Of a DNA stretch of 13,261 bases, positions 7,036 through 13,261 are shown in pieces. The translations under genes and the position numbers were made by a program. Source of the stretch: an uncultured Roseburia sp. (lineage in GTDB: Bacteria; Bacillota; Clostridia; Lachnospirales; Lachnospiraceae); NCBI GenBank assembly GCA_947652855.1, contig CANTEO010000064.1, forward strand, positions 1 through 13,261. The letters are read 5' to 3'. A model generated the notes under the pieces. The model had not been told where the DNA came from, did not search any database, and worked only from the letters and a program-made list of their open reading frames with translations. The stretch's first letter is position 1. Every line of letters begins with the position of its first letter.

Positions 7036-7077
7036 AAACCCGGCCGGATTGGGCAAACGCCTTTTCCGGCCGGGTTT
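7036..7077. terminator. Bidirectional terminator between convergent operons
   Basis: AAACCCGGCCGGA (7036-7048) and TCCGGCCGGGTTT (7065-7077) are a perfect 13-bp inverted repeat, with a loop that can form a further GGC/GCC pairing. It lies 53 bp after the telA stop and about 120 bp after the end of the minus-strand cluster. The A and T runs at each base of the stem allow it to end transcripts from both sides. The U-tract is only three long on each strand, so efficiency may be moderate. Confidence 0.8.
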
Positions 7078-7199
7078 CTATGTCATATCATTATTTCTCA
7101 ATTCAAACCAATGCCGCAAAAAAACGCGCCGCCCATCATCGGAAAACTGCTGCGCAACGCCGCTAACCGGCACATGACCTCTTCTCAAGCGGCCGCCTG

Positions 7200-7646
7200 T
7201 CAATCCTCCTCTATGCTCACGTCAGCCTCCATAATATGGCACTCCACCTGCCCATCCTGCTTTTTGGAAAGCCGCATCAAAAGCTCCCAAAGCAGATGTA
7301 TCTGCGACATCAGGACGGCGTCTGCCTCAACGCTGTGCTTAAGCAGAGTATGCAGCGAAAACAGCCTTACGCCAAGCGGGGGAAGGAATACATAATTCAC
7401 CGTGCGGATCCGCTCCCCGGCGGTTTTCATCATTTCATAGGTAATCATGCAAAATTCCTTCCCCCGGTAAGTGCATTGGTAGGACACATAGCATTCATCC
7501 ACGACCCATGCGACGTTTCCCTCCTGCACCGTATATTTCTCCTCATTCCCTTCCGTCGTCTGAACGTCAAGCCTCCATCTCAACTTTCCATCTTCCGTGT
7601 CCTTCTTCATCTTATCCAGCATCTGCTTGAGCTCATCTCTCTTCAT
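7200..7646 (-). CDS. Hypothetical protein, 148 aa
   Basis: I do not recognise a family. The product is a soluble 148-aa protein with no signal peptide or membrane segment. The N-terminus is lysine-rich and helical (about 1-20). A beta-like middle follows (about 25-100; RWRLDVQT, NVAWVVDECYVSYQCTYRGKEFCMITYEMM, VNYVFLPPLGVRLF). The C-terminal part is helical and acidic (about 100-148). The start has an excellent AGGAGGAAAAG directly before the ATG. It begins 12 bp after the sortase stop and is the last gene of the minus-strand cluster. Position next to the sortase does not imply function, since it carries neither a sorting signal nor a secretion signal. Confidence 0.75.
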   Translation of the reverse strand: MKRDELKQMLDKMKKDTEDGKLRWRLDVQTTEGNEEKYTVQEGNVAWVVDECYVSYQCTYRGKEFCMITYEMMKTAGERIRTVNYVFLPPLGVRLFSLHTLLKHSVEADAVLMSQIHLLWELLMRLSKKQDGQVECHIMEADVSIEED

Positions 7647-7658
7647 CTTTTCCTCCTG

Positions 7659-8462
7659 CTATTTTGCATTTATGAACCAATCAATCCGCTTTCCATGGAC
7701 GACAAACCGCTTTCCCTCCGCAGAGCACGTCGAGAGCGTCACCACTTGATCGTCTTTGCCTACCTCTACCTTTGTGTCCTGGCCGCTTCTTTCCTTCATC
7801 TGCTCCGTAAACTGCCCAAACGCATCGTCATGCTCAAACCCGACCTGATAGACGCTGTCGTCCTTCGCCGCCTCATACCAGGAAAAAATCTCATAGCGGT
7901 AAATGTACTCCGGCGTGTAAATCGTAAAATAACGGTTGTCCTTATAATACCCCTTCTCCTGCCGGTACTTCTTCAGCTTGCCGAACATACTTAAGTCCCT
8001 CATGTTATGCCCATAGAGGATCGTATGCGCATCCAAAAAATTCGCGGAGCAAAGCGCATCCATAAAAATGCTGCCCGCCTTATTCTTCGTTAAGTCAGCC
8101 ATCACATACAGATACTCTTCGTTGTCCTCTCCCTGCAAGACGGGATAACTGATGCCATTGCCGTCAAACAAGATCCAGCCAATCACATCTTCATTTAATT
8201 GCTTCAGCTTCTTAAAGTCAATGCGAACGTCCCGAAAATTAAATTTCTCTTTCTTTTTCCTCTTCTTTGCGTCCCTTGCCGGATTCTTGTTTTGGGAAGG
8301 CTTCTTTGACACAGAGGACTTCTCTATGCTCCCATATGCCCGGCTCCCCTCCCTATAGTCCATGTCGATCTTTCCCAGGCGGTAAACGCATACCCCAATC
8401 AGGCAGACGACAAGGATCCCAAACAGCCTGTCCTTAAAATTTCCGGATCGCAATCTCTTCAT
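7659..8462 (-). CDS. srtB: Class B sortase
   Basis: A 267-aa membrane-bound cysteine transpeptidase that cuts a sorting motif in surface proteins and links them to the cell wall. A short N-terminal TM helix (about 12-30) is followed by a lysine-rich linker (about 45-75) and the sortase barrel (about 80-267). The catalytic triad is visible: H152 (LYGHNM), C246 (TLSTC) and R252 (KRFVVHGKR). The helix-containing insertion between strands (about 200-230) and the overall pattern fit class B. I place the start at ATG 8462, just before MKRLRSGNF. A TTG at 8480 is in frame but has no binding site. The gene overlaps the 3' end of greA by 29 bp, suggesting coupled translation. No gene encoding a protein with a sortase B motif lies in the window, so its substrate is elsewhere. 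Confidence 0.9.
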   Translation of the reverse strand: MKRLRSGNFKDRLFGILVVCLIGVCVYRLGKIDMDYREGSRAYGSIEKSSVSKKPSQNKNPARDAKKRKKKEKFNFRDVRIDFKKLKQLNEDVIGWILFDGNGISYPVLQGEDNEEYLYVMADLTKNKAGSIFMDALCSANFLDAHTILYGHNMRDLSMFGKLKKYRQEKGYYKDNRYFTIYTPEYIYRYEIFSWYEAAKDDSVYQVGFEHDDAFGQFTEQMKERSGQDTKVEVGKDDQVVTLSTCSAEGKRFVVHGKRIDWFINAK

Positions 8463-8937
8463 CGTCAACCTGATTTCCAATGGATTTGATCTGCACGAAA
8501 TAACTGTATTCCTCGTTCACCTTCACTTCCACCCGGTCGCCGGCCTTATGCCCAAAAATCGCCCGCCCGATCGGGGATTCTGTGCTGATGCGCCCCTTGA
8601 GGGAATTTCCGCGCACTGTCGTCACAAGCGTAAACACTTCCGTTTCGTCGTCTTCTTCAAAATAGACCTCCACCGTATTGTTCACGCCCACCTCGTCCTC
8701 TTTGGACTCATCCGAGATCACCTTTGCAGTCTTAATCATCCTCTCCAAATAGCGGATGCGGCTCTCATTCTGGTTTTTGTCCTTTTTGGCGGCGTGATAC
8801 TCAAAATTCTCGCTCAGATCTCCGTGCGCCCGCGCCTCCTTCACCGCCTCCAAAGCCTGCTTTCTAACGGTCAGCTTTCGGTACTCGATCTCCTCTTCCA
8901 TCTTCGCAATGTCTTTTTTTGTCAGCTCATCATACAT
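8434..8937 (-). CDS. greA: Transcription elongation factor GreA
   Basis: A 167-aa GreA-type factor that enters the secondary channel of RNA polymerase and stimulates cleavage of backtracked RNA, rescuing stalled complexes. Residues 1-78 form the antiparallel coiled coil, with the hallmark EARAHGDLSENFEYHAAK. The acidic tip residues D40 and E43 correspond to those that place the catalytic metal. Residues about 82-167 form the FKBP-like domain that binds polymerase (SPIGRAIFGHKAGD). Length is slightly above the usual 158-160. The ATG at 8937 has AGAGGAG eight bases before it. The longer frame reaching 8991 lacks a binding site and would run through a hairpin-rich spacer. It overlaps the sortase start by 29 bp. 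Confidence 0.94.
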   Translation of the reverse strand: MYDELTKKDIAKMEEEIEYRKLTVRKQALEAVKEARAHGDLSENFEYHAAKKDKNQNESRIRYLERMIKTAKVISDESKEDEVGVNNTVEVYFEEDDETEVFTLVTTVRGNSLKGRISTESPIGRAIFGHKAGDRVEVKVNEEYSYFVQIKSIGNQVDDEEIAIRKF

Positions 8938-9010
8938 TTCCCGTTCTCCTCTTTGCTTTTGCACGGCAAAATCACTTGCCGCGCGCATCATCCGGCGCGA
9001 TGCGCCAGGC
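8938..9010 (-). other. GC-rich hairpin-dense spacer before greA
   Basis: This 73-bp spacer is the longest inside the minus-strand cluster. On the transcript several alternative hairpins are possible. CCGGCG/CGCCGG starts in the upstream stop codon, GGCGC-ATC-GCGCC is nested in it, GCGCATC/GATGCGC competes with both, and CGGCAA/TTGCCG encloses GTGATT. None is followed by a T-run, so it is not a normal terminator. An RNA processing or mRNA stabilising element is possible. Confidence 0.45.
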
Positions 9011-9505
9011 TTAACGCCGGTCTAAGATACGCTGCCAATCCTGCCTTAGCCGCTCCAAGGAAAACGCGGCGTTTGCAGGGCTGGTGGACGCAAGGCCAAT
9101 CGCCGGACGCCCCGTCAGCGGCTCGACATACTTTTGATAGAGAGACTGCGCCTTTTTTCCATTGGCATAGACCGCCTCAATCTCCGTCCCGTCTAAAATC
9201 CTCTTAATGTCGTTCACCGCCACATTCCGAATGCTGCTGTCGCTCGACCCGGTAATCTCACAGCTCTCAATCACATCCCACAGCGCAATGCCATGCCTTG
9301 CCAAAAACTGCTTCTTCTCCGGTATTGTCGCCGGCGTATCCTCCTGATGCAAAAGCGCAAGCAGCCTCCAAAAGCGGTTCTGCGGATGCCCGTAATAAAA
9401 CTGCGTCTCCCTTGACTTCACGGAAGGAAAGCTGCCTAAAATCAAAATCCTGGAATTGACGTCATATACCGGCCCAAACTCATGGACCTTCCTCGGCTCA
9501 TCCAT
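9011..9505 (-). CDS. DNA-deoxyinosine (hypoxanthine) glycosylase, UDG superfamily
   Basis: A 164-aa base-excision repair enzyme of the uracil-DNA glycosylase superfamily, of the hypoxanthine-DNA glycosylase type (family 6). It should remove hypoxanthine that arises by adenine deamination. Motifs seen are the N-terminal LILGSFPSVKS (about 21-31), YYGHPQNRFW (37-46, with N43 as the likely catalytic Asn), LWDVIESC (75-82) and the C-terminal LASTSPANAAF (138-148), which fills the minor-groove/base-flipping loop position. Length is typical. The ATG at 9505 overlaps the stop of the debranching enzyme gene by eight bases (ATGGATGA), with AGGGG just upstream, so translation is probably coupled. The UDG superfamily is firm; hypoxanthine preference is inferred from motif resemblance. 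Confidence 0.85.
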   Translation of the reverse strand: MDEPRKVHEFGPVYDVNSRILILGSFPSVKSRETQFYYGHPQNRFWRLLALLHQEDTPATIPEKKQFLARHGIALWDVIESCEITGSSDSSIRNVAVNDIKRILDGTEIEAVYANGKKAQSLYQKYVEPLTGRPAIGLASTSPANAAFSLERLRQDWQRILDRR

Positions 9506-11588
9506 GAGATCCCCTCATCTCAAAAACCATCAGGGAACGCCTTCTGACCGTCAATTCCCCCTCCACTTTCCTGGGATCCCGAAGGACGCTCTCTTCCTCG
9601 AATGTGTCAAACACAAGCCGCCAATGCAGGCCAGACGGCAAATCCGGCAATTGAACGCTCAAATCCTCCCAATACGTGTTGATGGCAAGGTATACGCAGT
9701 CATCCTTCCCCTTGCTCTTTCCTGCATATAAAATCCCAATATAATGGGAATCCTCATGAAAATTCCCCTCCCAGGGAAACACGTCGTGCGCGCTCATCTC
9801 CGGGAAGCCGAAGCTGCAGCTTTCTGTCCGTTTCCGAATCGGGTCATGCGCCTTACGGAAGGAAATCAAAAACTGAAAGCACGCAAACATCGTCCGGTTC
9901 TTCTTCAAATACTCCCAGTCCAGCCAGGAAATGAGATTGTCCTGACAATACGGGTTATTATTTCCAAAACGCGTGTTGCAAAATTCATCTCCGGCCAAAA
10001 ACATCGGCGTCCCGCGGCTTAAGAACAAAACAGCCGCCGCATTCTTCATCATGCGCATCCGAAGGCGAAGGACCTCCGTATCCTCCGTATCCCCCTCCAC
10101 GCCGCAGTTCCAGCTCGCATTGTCATCCGCCCCGTCCGTATTGCCCCATCCGTTCGCCTCATTATGCTTTCTGTTATACGCGTATAGGTCATACAGCGTA
10201 AATCCGTCATGGCAAGTGATGAAATTGACCGAGGCATTGCACCCCATTCGCTCCGCATATAAATCCGGCGACCCAAAGATCCGAATGACGGCGTCATTTG
10301 CCTTCCCGCAGTCCCCTTTCAAAAACGAGCGAAGGTCGTCTCTGTATTTTCCGTTCCATTCCACCCATCGGTTCCAGGACGGAAAATTGCCGACCTGATA
10401 AAGGCCTCCGGCGTCCCACGCCTCCGCGATCAATTTGACGTTCCCCAAAATCGGGTCAAACGCAAGCGACTCCAAAAGCGGGGGCTTGCTCATCGGGGAG
10501 CCGTCCTGATTGCGCCCTAAGATGCTCGCAAGGTCAAACCGGAACCCATCCACCCGGTAGCTTATGACCCAATAGCGCAGGCATTCCAGGATCATCTGCT
10601 GCACAATCGGATGATTGCAGTTTAACGTATTCCCACACCCGCTGAAATTATAATAATGCCCTTCCGGCGTAAGCATATAATAAATCTGGTTGTCCAATCC
10701 TTTGAAGGAAATGACGGAGCCGTCCTGGTTCCCTTCCGCCGTATGGTTGAACACCACGTCCAGATACACCTCTATCCCGTTCTCATGCAAAAGCTTAATC
10801 AGCCGCTTTAACTCATTCCCTTCCTGGTTATATTCTGTCGTGGCGGTATAGCTTGTGTTTGGCGCAAAAAAGCTGACCGTGTTATATCCCCAATAATTCA
10901 GAAGGCGTTTCCCTTCATGCCGCCTTAAGTCCTTCATCTCATCAAACTCAAAGATCGGCATCAGCTCCACCGCAGTGACGCCAAGCTCCAGCAGATACGG
11001 AATCTTCTCCTGGATGCCCGCAAACGTCCCCGGATGCCTTACGCCCGAAGACGCGTCCTTTGTAAATCCCCTGACGTGCATTTCATAGATAATGATGTCT
11101 TCAAACGGCGTCAAAAGCTGCTTCGCGTCCCCCCAGTCAAAGTCATCCTTCACGACCCTGGCCCGGTAATGGTTGCCGCCGCCCTCCGTCTTCTGCCCCC
11201 ATACGCTCTGCCCGGTGACCGCCTTCGCATACGGGTCTAAAAGGATATTGCTTTTATCAAACAAAATTCCCTTTTGAGGGCAATACGGCCCATCCACCCG
11301 GTACGCATACTCAAACTCATCAATCTGAAGGCCAAACACGATCATGGAAAATACATTCCCGATGCGGTAATTGTCCGGGAACGGCAAAACCGCATACGGC
11401 TCCTCGCATTTGCGGTGAAACAGCAAAAGCTCACATCCTGTCGCAAGATGAGAATGAATCGTAAAGTTCACCCCGCCAGGTATGGCCGTCGCCCCATTGA
11501 TCTCATACATCCCCGGCCTGACCTTATAGCCGCACAGTTCCCCCAATGGAATCAAATGGTACTTAGATTCCTGCAAAAATCCCGCCAT
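9498..11588 (-). CDS. glgX: Glycogen debranching enzyme, GlgX/isoamylase type
   Basis: A 696-aa glycoside hydrolase family 13 enzyme that hydrolyses alpha-1,6 branch points of glycogen or limit dextrins. Residues about 20-150 form the N-terminal beta-sandwich (CBM48) typical of isoamylase/GlgX (YEINGATAIPGGVNFTIHSHLAT). Residues about 160-600 are the TIM barrel, with the four conserved regions: DVVFNHTAEG (278-286), GFRFDLAS with nucleophile D352, IAEAWD with acid/base E389, and TCHDG with D461. A C-terminal beta domain follows. All catalytic residues are present and length is normal. The ATG has AGGAGG five bases before it, and that site overlaps the uppP stop codon. No other glycogen gene is in the window, so the enzyme is separated from its pathway. 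It is cytoplasmic, with no signal peptide. Confidence 0.94.
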   Translation of the reverse strand: MAGFLQESKYHLIPLGELCGYKVRPGMYEINGATAIPGGVNFTIHSHLATGCELLLFHRKCEEPYAVLPFPDNYRIGNVFSMIVFGLQIDEFEYAYRVDGPYCPQKGILFDKSNILLDPYAKAVTGQSVWGQKTEGGGNHYRARVVKDDFDWGDAKQLLTPFEDIIIYEMHVRGFTKDASSGVRHPGTFAGIQEKIPYLLELGVTAVELMPIFEFDEMKDLRRHEGKRLLNYWGYNTVSFFAPNTSYTATTEYNQEGNELKRLIKLLHENGIEVYLDVVFNHTAEGNQDGSVISFKGLDNQIYYMLTPEGHYYNFSGCGNTLNCNHPIVQQMILECLRYWVISYRVDGFRFDLASILGRNQDGSPMSKPPLLESLAFDPILGNVKLIAEAWDAGGLYQVGNFPSWNRWVEWNGKYRDDLRSFLKGDCGKANDAVIRIFGSPDLYAERMGCNASVNFITCHDGFTLYDLYAYNRKHNEANGWGNTDGADDNASWNCGVEGDTEDTEVLRLRMRMMKNAAAVLFLSRGTPMFLAGDEFCNTRFGNNNPYCQDNLISWLDWEYLKKNRTMFACFQFLISFRKAHDPIRKRTESCSFGFPEMSAHDVFPWEGNFHEDSHYIGILYAGKSKGKDDCVYLAINTYWEDLSVQLPDLPSGLHWRLVFDTFEEESVLRDPRKVEGELTVRRRSLMVFEMRGSHG

Positions 11589-11597
11589 AGCCGCCTC

Positions 11598-12419
11598 CTA
11601 TGCCAAAAATGTAAAATATGCCAATACCAAAGCCCCCAATACAATCCGATACCAGCCAAATACTTTAAAGTCATGCTTTTTAATATAACCCATCAAAAAC
11701 CGAATGACGGCTAAGGACACCAAAAACGCCGTCACCATCCCAACTAACAGAATGATAAGCTCCGAAGAAGTGAAGGCGAAGCCAAACTTCAAAAGCTTCA
11801 TCAGGCTGGCCCCAAACATGACCGGAATTGCCAGAAAAAACGTAAATTCCGCCGCGACGCTCCTAGATACGCCAAGCAATATCCCACCAAGGATGGTGGC
11901 GCCGGAACGGCTCGTTCCAGGAAATACCGCTGCAATCAGCTGGAACATGCCGATCCAAAACGCCGTCATCCATGTGATTTCCGCGATGGAGGCCATTTTC
12001 GGCGCTTTTCTGCCGTTTGTATTCTCAATATAAATAAAAGCGATTCCAAAAAGGATAAGGGCAAGGGCGATCACGGCATAATTATAAAACAGCTCTTCAA
12101 TCCGCTCTCCCATCGAAAGCTCCACGACAGCAGCCGGGATGCAGGCGACCACAATCTTAAGCCACATCACAAACGTATCCTGCTTGATGAAGTTCCTCTC
12201 CTTTGCGGAAAACGGCCAGATCTCCTTCCAAAACAGCACGGCCACGGCCAGAATCGCCCCAAGCTGAATCACCACCTCAAACATGGAAAAAAAACGTTCC
12301 GATACATCTAAGCTGATGAATTCATTCAGCAAAATCAAATGCCCCGTGCTGCTGATTGGCAGCCACTCGGTAATTCCCTCCACAATTCCAAAAAAGATCG
12401 CTTTTAAAATTTCAATCAT
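11598..12419 (-). CDS. uppP: Undecaprenyl-diphosphate phosphatase
   Basis: A 273-aa polytopic membrane enzyme (UppP/BacA family) that dephosphorylates undecaprenyl diphosphate, recycling the lipid carrier for peptidoglycan and other wall polymers; it can confer bacitracin tolerance. The first signature is EGITEWLPISSTGHLIL (E14, E18, S24, H27), and the second is PGTSRSGATI (167-176) with the essential R171. Seven to eight hydrophobic helices are visible. Length is typical. I chose ATG 12419 because GGAGG lies six bases upstream; the frame extends to 12443 but that start has no site. It lies 36 bp after folT and ends nine bp before glgX. Confidence 0.96.
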   Translation of the reverse strand: MIEILKAIFFGIVEGITEWLPISSTGHLILLNEFISLDVSERFFSMFEVVIQLGAILAVAVLFWKEIWPFSAKERNFIKQDTFVMWLKIVVACIPAAVVELSMGERIEELFYNYAVIALALILFGIAFIYIENTNGRKAPKMASIAEITWMTAFWIGMFQLIAAVFPGTSRSGATILGGILLGVSRSVAAEFTFFLAIPVMFGASLMKLLKFGFAFTSSELIILLVGMVTAFLVSLAVIRFLMGYIKKHDFKVFGWYRIVLGALVLAYFTFLA

Positions 12420-12455
12420 AAGAACCTCCATCTGTGCGGTCATCTGTACATCTTA

Positions 12456-12962
12456 TCAAATCAAATGATTTTTTATGACAGGAATCAGCTTCTTATCCAT
12501 CAGCAAAATGACGGCGGACTGCACCGCAAACATCGCCAACGTCTGATAAATCCTGGTGAAGAACAGCAGCCAATACGGGCTTCCATATAAAAATGAAATC
12601 CAATAGGTGTTCAAAAACTGGCTGATGAACACCTGCACGGCCACTTCGGCGCAAACGACGTTCTTTAAGGAAACGTGATCCCGAAAAAACGCTCCGTATA
12701 CGATTCCGTTAAAAAACGCCGTCAACGTAAAGCCTGGGAAAAAGGCCCCGACCGGGAACAAAAACGCCCCAATCACGTCGCCAATCGCCCCAACCAGGCC
12801 GCCGGCCACCGGGCCATAAAAAATGGCCGCCAATACAACGGGAATAAAACTAAACCCAATTTTCAAATTCCACGTATGTATGGAAAAACGGGCCAGTATA
12901 ATCTCCATGGCAACCAAAATCCCGATGGCTGAAACCGACTTCACGCTCATCTTTGTATGCAT
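12456..12962 (-). CDS. folT: ECF transporter S component, folate family
   Basis: A 168-aa integral membrane protein, the substrate-binding S component of an energy-coupling-factor transporter. It should bind folate and work with shared EcfA, EcfA' and EcfT subunits encoded elsewhere. About six hydrophobic helices are visible. Typical for the folate S family are the N-terminal ILARFSIHTWNLKIGFSFIPV (about 23-43) and GPVAGGLVGAIGDVIGAFLFP (about 50-70), the latter matching the region conserved across S components. The ATG is preceded by AAAGGAGG (12969-12976). The folate assignment is strongly supported by the tetrahydrofolate riboswitch directly upstream. It is the first gene of the long minus-strand cluster. 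Confidence 0.93.
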   Translation of the reverse strand: MHTKMSVKSVSAIGILVAMEIILARFSIHTWNLKIGFSFIPVVLAAIFYGPVAGGLVGAIGDVIGAFLFPVGAFFPGFTLTAFFNGIVYGAFFRDHVSLKNVVCAEVAVQVFISQFLNTYWISFLYGSPYWLLFFTRIYQTLAMFAVQSAVILLMDKKLIPVIKNHLI

Positions 12963-12968
12963 CTCTTA

Positions 12969-13037
12969 CCTCCTTTCTTGTGCAGCGGATCAAAATTGTC
13001 GATCATAAACTGCTACTGAAAGAAGGCAGACTGCCTC
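12969..13037 (-). promoter_or_regulatory. folT: Riboswitch expression platform hiding the folT ribosome binding site
   Basis: CCTTCTTTC (13026-13018 on the minus strand) can pair with GAAAGGAGG (12977-12969), the folT ribosome binding site, by nine pairs including one G-U. Inside, GCAG/CTGC (13013-13010 with 12985-12982) and GATC/GATC extend the stem. A competing hairpin GAGGCA-GTC-TGCCTTC (13037-13022) overlaps the anti-binding-site strand. The two folds are exclusive, as expected for translational control by a riboswitch. The direction of switching is inferred: folate transporters are usually turned off by THF. Confidence 0.6.
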
Positions 13038-13046
13038 TATGATACA

Positions 13047-13142
13047 GCAGCGGGATGCGAAGCCGGCACCGCAAGTCTTGCTTTTCGTCCACGTGACAAC
13101 TCCCCGTTCACATGGCACTTAACGCGCCGGCCTCTACTCTGC
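13047..13142 (-). promoter_or_regulatory. Tetrahydrofolate (THF) riboswitch
   Basis: Read on the minus strand this is a full match to the THF riboswitch pattern. It begins with GCAGAGTAG and contains GCGCGTTAAGTG, then GGGGAGTTG, ACGAAAAG and TGCGGTGCCGGC, ending in GCATCCCGCTGC. Visible pairings are P1 (AGCAG/CTGCT), P2 (GCCGGC/GCCGGC), P3 (CCATGTGA/TCACGTGG with a G-U), P4 (GCAA-GAC-TTGC), and a pseudoknot GGGA/TCCC between the P3 loop and the 3' side. THF riboswitches control folate uptake and synthesis genes, and the next gene is a folate-family ECF S component. Confidence 0.92.
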
Positions 13143-13160
13143 TTTATTTTTCGACGCTTT

Positions 13161-13189
13161 ATTGTATCATACCTTTTTCATTCCTGCAA
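13161..13189 (-). promoter_or_regulatory. Promoter of the folT-headed cluster
   Basis: On the minus strand, TTGCAG (13189-13184), a 17-bp spacer and TACAAT (13166-13161) preceded by TGA form an extended -10 promoter. Transcription would begin around 13154, about 10 nt before the riboswitch. Confidence 0.7.
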
Positions 13190-13230
13190 CCCAAAAATAG
13201 AAAGCCGCCAGGACAAACGCATGAATGTTT

Positions 13231-13257
13231 ATTATCTTTATTATACTTCATTGTCAA
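13231..13257 (-). promoter_or_regulatory. Possible second upstream promoter
   Basis: A perfect TTGACA (13257-13252, minus strand) is followed after 15 bases by GATAAT (13236-13231). Spacing is short, and the window ends just beyond, so it may be an extra promoter of the folT cluster or belong to something else. Confidence 0.3.
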
Positions 13258-13261
13258 GTCT

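Noticed and set aside
7110..7199. Possible separate terminator for the minus cluster (T-run at 7120-7114)
   Set aside because: No convincing stem precedes the T-run on the minus strand. The 13-bp inverted repeat at 7036-7077 is a better terminator.
7236..7994. 252-aa open frame on the plus strand
   Set aside because: It is antisense to the 148-aa gene and the sortase, both of which have good starts or catalytic motifs. The product is a Leu/His-rich shadow with no recognisable domain.
8548..9207. 219-aa open frame on the plus strand
   Set aside because: It lies opposite greA and the glycosylase, whose family motifs are clear. No ribosome binding site or domain is seen.
1..13261. CRISPR arrays, tRNA/rRNA genes, insertion sequences
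   Set aside because: No spaced direct repeats, no tRNA cloverleaf or rRNA-like sequence and no transposase could be seen on either strand.

Overview
The window looks like chromosomal DNA of a Gram-positive anaerobe of the class Clostridia, most likely Lachnospiraceae. The grounds are strong AGGAGG-type ribosome binding sites, intrinsic terminators, a THF riboswitch in front of an ECF folate transporter S component, a class B sortase, and an XpaC-like/VWA/TelA operon. The organism is inferred from gene content; no rRNA gene is present.

Layout. (1) Positions 1-160 hold an edge fragment with terminator-like structure and a GC-rich hairpin after the integrase. (2) A tyrosine integrase (159-1277, minus) stands alone with no other phage or ICE genes next to it; about 300 bp of leader DNA follow. 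(3) A two-gene minus-strand unit (2907-1586) encodes an exported BIG2-type Ig-domain protein and an 80-aa conserved-looking hypothetical. It has a good promoter at 2949-2977 and a strong terminator at 1512-1567. (4) A 460-bp divergent intergenic region carries a long inverted repeat, a perfect intrinsic terminator (possibly the end of a roughly 100-nt RNA) and an extended -10 promoter. (5) A plus-strand three-gene operon (3371-6983) encodes a two-TM protein that is probably XpaC-like and starts at TTG, a membrane-anchored protein joining a solute-binding-like region to a VWA domain, and a TelA/YaaN protein. It ends at a 13-bp bidirectional terminator. (6) A long minus-strand cluster (12962-7200) runs folT, uppP, glgX-type debranching enzyme, DNA-deoxyinosine glycosylase, greA, class B sortase and a 148-aa hypothetical. 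Spacing is very tight, with two overlaps. It is headed by a promoter, a THF riboswitch and a ribosome-binding-site-sequestering hairpin.

How the parts work together. The folT-headed cluster mixes vitamin uptake, cell-wall lipid recycling, glycogen breakdown, DNA repair, transcript-cleavage rescue and surface-protein anchoring. Expression is probably coordinated by co-transcription, while the riboswitch should act mainly on folT. The most interesting functional unit is the XpaC-like/VWA/TelA operon. It joins an extracellular metal-ion-dependent VWA domain and a solute-binding-like region to a cytoplasmic TelA coiled-coil protein. It is probably an envelope stress or metal/toxic-anion response module of unknown mechanism.
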